Source: Vibrio hibernica | Lineage (GTDB): Bacteria; Pseudomonadota; Gammaproteobacteria; Enterobacterales; Vibrionaceae | Direction of reading: 5' to 3' | Assembly: GCF_015223435.1 (NCBI RefSeq) | Contig: NZ_VHKO01000015.1 | Coordinates: forward strand, 1 to 60,909 | Length of the DNA: 60,909 nt | Part shown: positions 49,240 to 56,657 of the stretch, in pieces | Layout of the letters: the number at the start of each line of letters is the position of its first letter | Numbering within the stretch: position 1 is the first letter of the stretch | Notes under the pieces: generated by a model | The model's input: the letters and a program-made list of their open reading frames with translations, nothing else | Databases searched by the model: none | What the model was told of the DNA's origin: nothing | Translations under genes and position numbers: made by a program

Positions 49240-50145
49240 GTGGATAAACTAAATTTAATGAACAGCTTCGTGCATGTCACTGAAAAGGGTTCTTATACCG
49301 CTGCGGCGCATCAATTGAGAAAAACTAAAGCTTTAATGAGCACGCATATCAATCAATTAGAAGCATTATTGCAAGTCAGATTGATCCATCGTTCTACTCG
49401 AGGATTACAACTGACCTATGCTGGCAAAGCCTATTACGAACATGCTAAGCGTATTTTAGATGATATTTCGACCGTAGAAGTCGGGCTTAAAAACGATCAA
49501 CAGTTACTTGCGGGTCGATTGCGTATTAGTGCGCCGACCACGTTTGGCGAATGTGTATTGATGCCATTTATTGCCGAGTTTATTCAGCATTATCCTGACC
49601 TGAAAATTGATGTGGTGCTCAACGATCAATTTGTGGATTTAGTGTCGGAAGGTTTTGATCTTGCGATTCGAATTGGAACATTACCCGATTCAGATTTGAT
49701 TGCCATGCCGGTGGGTAAGATGATCTTAAAAGCCTGCGCTGCGCCTGACTTTATTAAGTTATATGGCGAGCCTGACCATCCCCACGCTTTGGCTCAATTA
49801 CCGGCGATTTATGACAGTAATACTAAACGTACAGGATTAAGACGTTGCAGTAAGGAGGGGAAGGAGTTTTCATTTACCACTAAGCCTATTTTGTCGGTCA
49901 ACAATGCATTAGCGTCTGCACGCTTGGCTTCTCATGGTGTGGCTTTTACTATCAGCCCAGATTTTGCTGTTGATCCTTTTATTCAACGAGGCGAGCTGCA
50001 AACGATATTAACCGATTATGATTTTGGTGAGTATCCGATCCACGTGGTGTATAGCCATCGAAAATATTTGCAGCAGAAAATTAAAGTATTCAATCAAGCC
50101 TTAAAAGATAGCTTGGGCAAGGACAGTATTCTTGCACAGTCTTGA
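49240..50145 (+). CDS. LysR-family transcriptional regulator
   Basis: A 301-residue regulator with an N-terminal HTH (NSFVHVTEKGSYTAAAHQLRKTKALMSTHI) of the LysR type close to the CrgA/DhcR branch, then a periplasmic-binding-like effector domain. GTG is taken as start (MDKLNLMNSF); ATG 49258 is possible. It is divergent from ygiD-doxX and probably controls them; that is inference from position. The inducer is unknown. Confidence 0.85.
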   Translation: MDKLNLMNSFVHVTEKGSYTAAAHQLRKTKALMSTHINQLEALLQVRLIHRSTRGLQLTYAGKAYYEHAKRILDDISTVEVGLKNDQQLLAGRLRISAPTTFGECVLMPFIAEFIQHYPDLKIDVVLNDQFVDLVSEGFDLAIRIGTLPDSDLIAMPVGKMILKACAAPDFIKLYGEPDHPHALAQLPAIYDSNTKRTGLRRCSKEGKEFSFTTKPILSVNNALASARLASHGVAFTISPDFAVDPFIQRGELQTILTDYDFGEYPIHVVYSHRKYLQQKIKVFNQALKDSLGKDSILAQS

Positions 50146-50162
50146 TACGATCAAACCATTGA

Positions 50163-50197
50163 ATGGATAAAGACAGTGACTTTCTGCCTTTATCCAT
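50163..50197. terminator. Hairpin between lysR and scsC
   Basis: A 10-bp stem ATGGATAAAG / CTTTATCCAT with inner CAG/CTG pairs separates convergent genes. It lacks T-runs, so its terminator strength is uncertain. Confidence 0.5.
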
Positions 50198-50206
50198 ATA
50201 TCGGAA

Positions 50207-50947
50207 TTACTTTTCTAATTTGGCCTTAATGATAGGTTCTAACTTTTCAATCGGTAAATAACCTGGAATAATTTCACCATCGATTAATAAAGCCGGTGTG
50301 CCTTGTAAACCTAATTGAGCAAATAACTGATAGTTTTTATTCACTTGTTTTTGAATGTCGTCTTGTTCGTCTAATAGCGCCACAGTATCGGTTTTTTTCG
50401 CCACTTGGAGCAGCGAACGAGCATCATGACTGCCTGGTTTTTTGATCAACAATTGACTTGTTTGAGAAAAAGCATCGGGTTTATTTTGCCAAATATTGAG
50501 TGCAAAGGTGGCTGAGTTTGCACTGCTATTCATTTCTTTTAATGGGATTAAAATATCGACCACTTTGAGTTGAGGATATTTTACCACAAGCTCATGTAAT
50601 ACAGGATCTAGCTTTTTACACCAAGGGCAGCTGTAGTCGGTGAAAAACACGATAGTGAGATCTGGATTTTTGGCCCCATAAGATGGGTGATTTGGATTGT
50701 GGTAAAGATAGTTCTCATTTTGTTGTATTACCGTTTCAAGTTGACTTGTCTGTTGAATGTAGCGCTGCAAGCTCTCATGTAAATTATCAACGACTTGCGG
50801 GTTGTCATGTAGCATTTGAGTGATGTCATTGATTTTCTTCTCGGTTGCTTGCGGTAAAGTGGCGGCTTGCACTGCATTGATCGATAAGCTCATCATGAAT
50901 AAGCTCATCCAAGTGAAAGTGCGTTGTTTTAATATCGTTTTCATCAT
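50207..50947 (-). CDS. scsC: DsbA-like periplasmic thiol protein, ScsC type
   Basis: A 246-residue exported protein: signal peptide (about residues 1-28, INAVQA end), a helical stretch of about 55 residues resembling the oligomerisation part of ScsC, then a thioredoxin fold with CPWC at Cys107-Cys110 and a cis-proline in GLQGTPALLIDG. ScsC proteins are disulfide isomerases or reductases that protect periplasmic thiols and bind copper. It follows scsD by about 35 bases and should be reduced by ScsB. Confidence 0.83.
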   Translation of the reverse strand: MMKTILKQRTFTWMSLFMMSLSINAVQAATLPQATEKKINDITQMLHDNPQVVDNLHESLQRYIQQTSQLETVIQQNENYLYHNPNHPSYGAKNPDLTIVFFTDYSCPWCKKLDPVLHELVVKYPQLKVVDILIPLKEMNSSANSATFALNIWQNKPDAFSQTSQLLIKKPGSHDARSLLQVAKKTDTVALLDEQDDIQKQVNKNYQLFAQLGLQGTPALLIDGEIIPGYLPIEKLEPIIKAKLEK

Positions 50948-50983
50948 ATTTCCTAAATAATTTGTTATGAAGAGTTATTGGCG

Positions 50984-51484
50984 TTAGCTCATCCATAGAC
51001 GAACGAGTAGACCAATTGGCGAAGTAAAGCCGGTGGTGATGTGATTGATTTCGCCCTTTCGGACGATAAAAATTGTCGGCGTGACATTCACTCCCCATTG
51101 CTGCCCAAGTTGACTACGTGGATCGTTGATGTTGGCAAAGCCCAGTTGTTTATATTCAAAATAACGTTGTAGTTTATGAGACTCACCTGAAGAGAGTGAA
51201 ACGCCCACCGTTGGGTAATAATCGCTCACCCAATTAACACTCGGCGTCACAAACTGGCATATCGAGCACCAACTAGCCCAGAAATAAACCACAACAGGTT
51301 GCTCTTGGCTAAGCGCCTCAATATCTACCCATTGCTGATTGATATCTTCCGCTTTTAGGTTGAAGCTGGTTTGAGTTGGAACCGATTGGCTGCGCCACAT
51401 GTCTATTGCCACTGAGATAACCACTAACAGCACAAGATATTTGAGTAGTCCAAATAGTTTTGACTTGAATGATTGGAATGTCAT
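50984..51484 (-). CDS. scsD: Membrane-anchored thioredoxin-like protein, ScsD type
   Basis: A 166-residue TlpA/thioredoxin-fold protein with an N-terminal membrane anchor (LLKYLVLLVVISVAIDMW). The active site is WASWCSICQF (Cys73, Cys76) and the cis-proline lies in VTPTIFIV. ScsD takes part in the suppressor-of-copper-sensitivity system. Its start overlaps the scsB stop by 4 bases (ATGA), so translation is coupled. Confidence 0.83.
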   Translation of the reverse strand: MTFQSFKSKLFGLLKYLVLLVVISVAIDMWRSQSVPTQTSFNLKAEDINQQWVDIEALSQEQPVVVYFWASWCSICQFVTPSVNWVSDYYPTVGVSLSSGESHKLQRYFEYKQLGFANINDPRSQLGQQWGVNVTPTIFIVRKGEINHITTGFTSPIGLLVRLWMS

Positions 51485-53601
51485 AAGGATCTCCCCGAGG
51501 CCTGTTCAATCGCTTGGATTATGTCATTACTTGAGTAAATCACCGGTAGAGGAATGCCTTGTGGAGCTTGAGGGCCGTAAACAATATTAAATGGCACGCC
51601 AAATCGGTTATAAGATTGCAAGAACTGGCTCACTTTTGGGTTCGGTACCGTCCAATCTCCTTGCATGCGTACGATATTATCAGCTTGAAGTGCGCCATAA
51701 ACCGGTTGTTGTAACAGCACGCCGATTTTGTTTGCCTTGCAGGTAATGCACCAATCGGCAGTGACATCGACAAATACGGTTTTACCTGCCGAAATTTGTT
51801 GGCTGATAACTTTCGTATCGAGTGGTTGCCACGTTAATTCGGGAGGAAGAGGAGAGCGCCAATAATCAGCGGTGAGACTCGCTACCAAAAACAGAACTGA
51901 GGCTACGATAAAACCTAAGCTAACCGTAATTCCGACCGCACGAGCGCCAAATACGTTGATACTGCGCCAAATTAGAGCAACAAATCCTAATAGGCTAATT
52001 CCCCATAACACGCTTATCGGCAAGTGAGATGACAGTAAGGTGATAATCCATAGGCTGGTGGCTAACATCATTAGGCCGAATAGGATTTTTAAGCGGTTCA
52101 TCCAGATACCGGGTCGTGGCAGTTTCAATGCGAGTGAAGGACGCAGAGCAACCAGTAACCAAGGTAGCGCCATACCAATGCCTAAGCCCGTAAAAATCAG
52201 AAATAACGTTATCCAAGATGCCCCCAAAGCAAAGGCCACCGCCGTGCCTAAAAATGGCGCAGAACATGGCGTAGCTAATAAGGTGGCAAACATGCCTTGA
52301 ACAAAGTGGCCTGAATGATTATTTCTGCCTTTACTGGCAAGCCATGTATTAAGCGATGAAGGTAAACGAACCTCAAATAACCCCAGCATATTGGCACCAA
52401 AAATCGCGGTGACGAGTACCATTACGCCAAGAAAGCCGGCATTTTGGAATTGGATACCCCAGCCTATGGATTGTCCTGACCATTTTAATAAAGCCAAGCT
52501 GGCAGCAATTAACCAAAAGGAGCAGATAATACCGGCGGCTGACGCTAAAAATTGCTTACGTATTAGTGATGCGTGTTGGCGTTCTGCGGTCAATACTGAG
52601 GTTAGTTTCATACCGAGTACGGGCAATACACACGGCATCACATTGAGAATTAACCCACCTAATAAGGCAAATAGAAACATGGTGAATAATGATGAGCCTG
52701 CGCTTACTTCGATGACGCTGCCATCGGTTAATGCGACGGTTTGCTCTGCAATAAAGTGTTTATCAACGACGGTTACCTGAATCGATTCGCCGGTTAAATT
52801 CGGTTTGCCTAACCAATTGGAGACATCAAACCAAGCTGTGAGTTGGTTACCATCAATGGATAGTATCGGGTGTGAAAAGCTGCTGTCAGCGACATTTTCT
52901 GCCTCACCATCAATAAATAAATCAGGTTGTTGCCAGCCTTGTTTACTGGTTAAAGAAACTTGCAGCTTATTCTTCGATGAATCCCACGTTGCCTGTATAT
53001 CGTCAAGCATAGAGGATTTTTTCGGTACTAAGCTGATCGCTTGAGCATGGCGACGCATCGTATCCGGATCGATTTGCAATGCCGATGGTATAAAGTTGAA
53101 TTCTAATGGGTAATCGGTGATCACACATACGGTTGAGCAGGAGGATAAGCTTAAATTTGCCTTAAATGTGGCAGGTTGGTGCCTATCTTGGACCTTAATT
53201 GATAATGGAAAAACCACATCATGTTTATAGCCTAATGTTTCAATACCGAGGACTTCGAAACGTTGTGGGTAAGGCCATTGCCAATCAACACCCTTAATAT
53301 TACGGGATGCTTGCCAATCGATTTCTGGTGAGATACCACCTTCGCCAGGAGATCGCCAATAGGTTTTCCAGCCATCGTCTAATTTGACTTCAATAAAACC
53401 GGCGACATTATTGTCAGCATCTATTTGCCCAGTTAAAAAAAATTGCACTTCAACCGGAGGATGCTGTGGATTTTTTATCCAGCCAGTACCAAGCGGAGCT
53501 GCCGATAGGTGGGCACTGAATAATGCCAATAGCCCTAATATACCAAACCTGAAAAGTATGAGTTTAGGTTGGGATCGTATGAATAAAGTAAAAAATTGCA
53601 T
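51481..53601 (-). CDS. scsB: DsbD-like membrane thiol-disulfide reductase ScsB
   Basis: About 706 residues: signal peptide (ALFSAHLSAAP), an N-terminal immunoglobulin-like domain with CSTVCVI, a central eight-helix DsbD membrane domain (VMPCVLPVLGMKLT with one redox Cys; ATPCSAPFLGTAV with the other) and a C-terminal thioredoxin domain with DWCITCKANK. It carries electrons from cytoplasmic thioredoxin to ScsC and ScsD. I chose ATG 53601 behind AGGAA; an upstream in-frame ATG adds nine residues. Confidence 0.92.
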   Translation of the reverse strand: MQFFTLFIRSQPKLILFRFGILGLLALFSAHLSAAPLGTGWIKNPQHPPVEVQFFLTGQIDADNNVAGFIEVKLDDGWKTYWRSPGEGGISPEIDWQASRNIKGVDWQWPYPQRFEVLGIETLGYKHDVVFPLSIKVQDRHQPATFKANLSLSSCSTVCVITDYPLEFNFIPSALQIDPDTMRRHAQAISLVPKKSSMLDDIQATWDSSKNKLQVSLTSKQGWQQPDLFIDGEAENVADSSFSHPILSIDGNQLTAWFDVSNWLGKPNLTGESIQVTVVDKHFIAEQTVALTDGSVIEVSAGSSLFTMFLFALLGGLILNVMPCVLPVLGMKLTSVLTAERQHASLIRKQFLASAAGIICSFWLIAASLALLKWSGQSIGWGIQFQNAGFLGVMVLVTAIFGANMLGLFEVRLPSSLNTWLASKGRNNHSGHFVQGMFATLLATPCSAPFLGTAVAFALGASWITLFLIFTGLGIGMALPWLLVALRPSLALKLPRPGIWMNRLKILFGLMMLATSLWIITLLSSHLPISVLWGISLLGFVALIWRSINVFGARAVGITVSLGFIVASVLFLVASLTADYWRSPLPPELTWQPLDTKVISQQISAGKTVFVDVTADWCITCKANKIGVLLQQPVYGALQADNIVRMQGDWTVPNPKVSQFLQSYNRFGVPFNIVYGPQAPQGIPLPVIYSSNDIIQAIEQASGRSL

Positions 53602-53680
53602 TGGTATTCCTGAAAATAAACATAACAAAACACTATCTGTTAATGGATAAAAGATAGAACCGAGAGTTTGTCGTTATTGC

Positions 53681-54073
53681 TCATTCTTGGAATGTACACA
53701 GCTCAAGGTGACGCCGCCGTTTGGGCGTGAGAGGTTTATAAAATATTCGGTGGGAAGTAAGGCTAAACCAGAAAAAAACGGCAATCATTAAGCTGGGGAA
53801 TAGGCTTGTGATCACGACGCTATCAATTTGAGGTAGGTGAAATTGCAGTAGTTTTTCTGATAAATGGCATTCACTTTGCTTATCAATACTGACTGTATTA
53901 TTGGAGATTGACTCAATGTGTTGAACATCATTATTCGGCGCAGAGGCGGATACGGAGCAAGCCGCCGATAGTAAACTCATATTTTTCATCAAGCACACCA
54001 ATATCACCCACAGCACAAGAGTCAGTGCCCAGCGAGTTGCAGTGGACGTTCGTAGATGATGAAGAGTTTTCAA
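53681..54073 (-). CDS. Small exported/membrane protein upstream of scsB (ScsA-like position)
   Basis: A 130-residue protein with two hydrophobic segments (residues about 15-38 and 88-108) and a basic C-terminus KPLTPKRRRHLELCTFQE. Cys and His residues lie between them (SECHLSEKLLQFHLP). It is the first gene of the cluster before scsB, the place of scsA in Salmonella, but I cannot confirm homology. A metal-binding role is inference. Confidence 0.65.
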   Translation of the reverse strand: MKTLHHLRTSTATRWALTLVLWVILVCLMKNMSLLSAACSVSASAPNNDVQHIESISNNTVSIDKQSECHLSEKLLQFHLPQIDSVVITSLFPSLMIAVFFWFSLTSHRIFYKPLTPKRRRHLELCTFQE

Positions 54074-54257
54074 ATCTTACCTTTGTGAGTGATGTTGTTA
54101 AGCTAAGTGGATAAGTAGTGAAGACCGATAATGATGGTATAGGTTCCAATAGGCATCTTTTTGATTGTAACTAGGTGTGAATAGAAGAAGTGGTCGATAT
54201 CTACCGTCAAAAATAACAGTGGTTAATCCGGCATTTAAGGAGTGTGGGTAGCGGCTG

Positions 54258-54278
54258 AAGCCCTCAAGGTAAGGGCTT
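54258..54278 (-). terminator. Hairpin downstream of hemerythrin gene
   Basis: A perfect 7-bp stem AAGCCCT / AGGGCTT with a 7-nt loop lies 12 bases beyond the stop at 54290 on the minus strand. No T-run follows. Confidence 0.4.
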
Positions 54279-54289
54279 AGGCTTTAGAT

Positions 54290-54835
54290 TTACTGGTCGG
54301 CTAATGCGATTGATTTAGGAAATAAAATGGTATCTTCAACATGAATATGATTGATTAAATCTTGGCAAAATTCAGACAGTAATTGGTAGCAAGTTTGCCA
54401 GGTTTTGCATGCCTCTTTTGGCGCGGTGAAATTATGCGTTACTTTTTGAATGGCTAAGACAATTTCATCGGCTTCATTGTGTTCGTGCAACATCATGCGG
54501 ATGGGATTACCAATATGTCCAAAACAGCTTTGAGTCTGCTCTCCAGTGGCTAAACCGCGAATGGCAGGAAAAAGAATCTTTTCTTCCTTAAATAGGTGAG
54601 GTGTTAAGTCATCAATAAGTGCATTAATTAAAGGTACTAAGGTTTGGATTGTTTCTGAATCGTCCCCGTGTGCTGCCAATAATTTTTCCCCTAAACGCAC
54701 TAATTCTGGGCCAGTTTCACGAATGTATTCATGATGCTCAGCAATAATTTTATCGGCTAACACTTCCAATTTGAGGGCATCTAATTGTTCTAATGTTTCA
54801 GGACTTAAATTGGTTACACCACAACGTAAAGACAT
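54290..54835 (-). CDS. Hemerythrin-domain protein, iron-sulfur cluster repair (RIC/YtfE) like
   Basis: About 181 residues. The diiron ligands of a hemerythrin fold are visible: HHEYIRETGPEL, HLFKEEKILFP, HEHNEADE and HIHVEDTILFP. In RIC/YtfE/DnrN proteins this domain repairs Fe-S clusters damaged by NO or peroxide. The usual N-terminal ScdA_N domain is very short here; only about 40 residues precede the first ligand, with one cysteine (SLRCGVTNLSPE). I chose the ATG giving MSLRCGVTN; upstream in-frame ATGs exist. Located next to the scs cluster but divergent in function. Confidence 0.8.
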   Translation of the reverse strand: MSLRCGVTNLSPETLEQLDALKLEVLADKIIAEHHEYIRETGPELVRLGEKLLAAHGDDSETIQTLVPLINALIDDLTPHLFKEEKILFPAIRGLATGEQTQSCFGHIGNPIRMMLHEHNEADEIVLAIQKVTHNFTAPKEACKTWQTCYQLLSEFCQDLINHIHVEDTILFPKSIALADQ

Positions 54836-55072
54836 AACAAACACCATATATAAAGAAAGGTAGGTTTCATCATAGACTCTCAATATATCTTCAACATGCC
54901 TACAAAGGAGTAAACAAGTCGTTAGTTCTCTTTTTAATGATATGAATCAATTTATGCGACAGATTGAATCCATTAAAACGGATTAATATGCTTAGTGGTG
55001 GTGATTGGTTGGTTGTGTATTCTTACGACTGATTATGGTTTGTCGTTCTTTTGATTGGATTTATAGGCATAA

Positions 55073-55124
55073 AAAGCCCTGTATTATCAATGTTATTAAC
55101 TATTAACTATGAATTCAGGGCTTT
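55073..55124. terminator. Orphan hairpin with T-rich tail in the gap before higB
   Basis: AAAGCCCTG (55073-55081) and CAGGGCTTT (55116-55124) pair around a 34-nt loop containing ATTAACTATTAACTAT; ATTGATTTTT follows. No gene on the plus strand precedes it. The 450-base gap from 54836 to 55289 otherwise shows no gene. It may be a leftover terminator at an island boundary. Confidence 0.45.
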
Positions 55125-55289
55125 ATTGATTTTTAAGAGGTGAGGATTATCTATTCTATATTCTGGATCTGAATGTAGATTGAAATGTTTAACTTATTTT
55201 AAATCAAGTATTTGAGGTTGTCGTTTTCTTTAATCTTCACTTTTAACCACCATTGATTATCCAGCTATCCATTTTGGTTACTCCTTGAT

Positions 55290-55344
55290 GTTCACATATT
55301 GTGAACTAAGCTTGGTTTAGGTATAGTGTTCACATATAGTGAAC
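55290..55344 (+). promoter_or_regulatory. higBA promoter with two palindromic operators
   Basis: Two near-identical palindromes, GTTCACATATTGTGAAC (55290-55306) and GTTCACATATAGTGAAC (55328-55344), are spaced 38 bp start to start. Between and across them lie a -35-like TTGTGA (55299-55304) and a -10 TATAGT (55322-55327) with 17-bp spacing, so the -35 overlaps operator 1 and operator 2 begins right after the -10. This is the expected layout of an autorepressed toxin-antitoxin promoter. higB begins 14 bases later. Confidence 0.8.
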
Positions 55345-55358
55345 AAGCTGGATAGTAC

Positions 55359-55676
55359 ATGCACGTTATAAGTAAGCAACCTTTTGAAAATGCGAAAAAA
55401 CTCTATCCAAACGATTCCGATGCACTAGATGCAACGTACAAGGTGTTAAAAGAGAGTAAAGCAAAAAGCCCAGATGAGCTACGAAAAGTCTTTCCGTCAC
55501 TAGACAACTTTAAATACGTTGATAAGTGGTGGGTGATTGATATTGGCGGTAACAACTTAAGGCTTGTTGCATTTATCGAATTTGTAGGAGGTCGATGCTT
55601 CATTAAGAATATTGTCAGCCATGCCGAGTACGACCGTATTACAAAGCAATACCGTGAAAAGAAACTGAAGAGGTAA
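55359..55676 (+). CDS. higB: HigB-family mRNA interferase toxin
   Basis: A 105-residue RelE-superfamily toxin of the HigB type (PF09907-like): MHVISKQPFENAKKLYPND, KWWVIDIGGNNLRLVAFI and NIVSHAEYDRITKQYR. It cleaves mRNA on the ribosome in characterised relatives. The toxin gene comes first and the antitoxin second, the reversed order of higBA loci. It stands behind the twin-operator promoter; higA starts 5 bases after its stop. Confidence 0.9.
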   Translation: MHVISKQPFENAKKLYPNDSDALDATYKVLKESKAKSPDELRKVFPSLDNFKYVDKWWVIDIGGNNLRLVAFIEFVGGRCFIKNIVSHAEYDRITKQYREKKLKR

Positions 55677-55680
55677 CATT

Positions 55681-56103
55681 ATGTTAGATATCGCTGTGTT
55701 AGACAAAGCCGCTAATCAACTGAACCAAGTTATGCCTTGGGTGAGTGGTATCTCTTCGCCTGAGCAATATCAAGAGCTGATTACCACGATGGAAGTACTT
55801 ATCGAAGATTATGACGCTCATCAGCCAGTGATTGACTTGATGTTTCCGGTGATTGAGAGGTATGAAGAAGAAGCTGAGCAGTTTAGTGAGTTTAATCAAG
55901 CTATTGATAAGCTTGAGCCAGGAATCGCCATGCTAAGAGTTATCATCGATCAGCACCAACTGACGTTAAGTGATTTCAAAGAAGAGATAGGTGCCAAATC
56001 GACGGTATCGATGATCTTAAGCGGGAAGCGCGCTCTAACGCTCAACCACATTAAGGCACTATCAGCGCGTTTTGGAGTGCCAGCTTCGTTGTTTATCGGC
56101 TAG
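55681..56103 (+). CDS. higA: HigA-family antitoxin
   Basis: A 140-residue antitoxin: an acidic helical N-terminal part and a C-terminal HTH (LRVIIDQHQLTLSDFKEEIGAKSTVSMILSGKRALTLNHIKALSARFGV). It should bind HigB and the palindromes at 55290-55344. The HTH at the C-terminus is characteristic of this HigA branch. A strong terminator follows 25 bases after the stop. Confidence 0.9.
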   Translation: MLDIAVLDKAANQLNQVMPWVSGISSPEQYQELITTMEVLIEDYDAHQPVIDLMFPVIERYEEEAEQFSEFNQAIDKLEPGIAMLRVIIDQHQLTLSDFKEEIGAKSTVSMILSGKRALTLNHIKALSARFGVPASLFIG

Positions 56104-56126
56104 TGGTAGTTTTGGCTATCGTTAAT

Positions 56127-56183
56127 AAAAACCGAGATACTCATTCTAATAGCGTAGCTCTGATTAGTGGTTTCTCGGTTTTT
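56127..56183 (+). terminator. Terminator after higBA
   Basis: An 11-bp perfect stem AAAAACCGAGA / TCTCGGTTTTT, with a further inner pairing CTAAT / ATTAG, encloses a loop of about 35 nt. It falls 23 bases after higA. The symmetrical sequence can act in both directions. Confidence 0.75.
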
Positions 56184-56333
56184 GTCAAAGCACGAAGTGA
56201 CAACAATATGCCAAAATTTAAGGTACGGTTACTTGTTAAATCCCCGACTTTTTAAGAACTTCATTGAGATGACCGATTTATACCTATGCATTAAATGGAT
56301 ATATCAGTGGCTATTTTTCACTTGTTATAACTA

Positions 56334-56357
56334 TAATGGATATTATTGTATCCATTA
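56334..56357 (+). promoter_or_regulatory. Inverted-repeat operator at hipB
   Basis: TAATGGATA and TATCCATTA form a perfect inverted repeat with 6-bp spacer TTATTG, overlapping a -10-like TATAAT (56332-56337) and ending 10 bases before the hipB ATG. The TATCC/GGATA half-sites recall those bound by HipB. A further AAATGGATA half-site lies at about 56293. Confidence 0.65.
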
Positions 56358-56366
56358 AGGCTGCGT

Positions 56367-56657
56367 ATGAACTTTTCACTTTTAGATGATACCGATGTAA
56401 GCCAAGCTTTTGCTACTCATCTGAGGGGTTTACGCAAACAAGCGAAGCTATCGCGAGAGGCACTGGCCCAGCGTAGTTGTGTACCTGCTTCGACCATAAA
56501 AAAGTTTGAACTCACCGGACAAATATCATTTCGTCAGCTGCTGCTTTTGTGGCAGTCCTTGGACTCACTAGACAGGCTTTATCAACTGACACAAACAACG
56601 GCTGACCGCAGTGCTTTACCGACCAGTATAGAAGAGGTGCTTAAAGATGAGCTTTAA
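56367..56657 (+). CDS. hipB: HipB-like HTH antitoxin
   Basis: A 96-residue Xre-family regulator: HTH in FATHLRGLRKQAKLSREALAQRSCVPASTIKKFELTGQISF. It has the typical position before a HipA gene, and its last 11 bases overlap hipA. I chose the ATG giving MNFSLLDD; the frame is open seven codons upstream to a TTG. It should repress through the repeat at 56334-56357. Confidence 0.88.
   Translation: MNFSLLDDTDVSQAFATHLRGLRKQAKLSREALAQRSCVPASTIKKFELTGQISFRQLLLLWQSLDSLDRLYQLTQTTADRSALPTSIEEVLKDEL

Noticed and set aside
54868..54892. NsrR-like half-site AAGATATATT upstream of the hemerythrin gene
   Set aside because: Only one half-site matches; AT-rich DNA yields these by chance.
56127..56183. Possible attC (integron) site after higBA
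   Set aside because: The symmetric structure is suggestive because Vibrio superintegron cassettes often hold TA genes, but no GTTRRRY/RYYYAAC core pair is found and the stem fits a terminator better.
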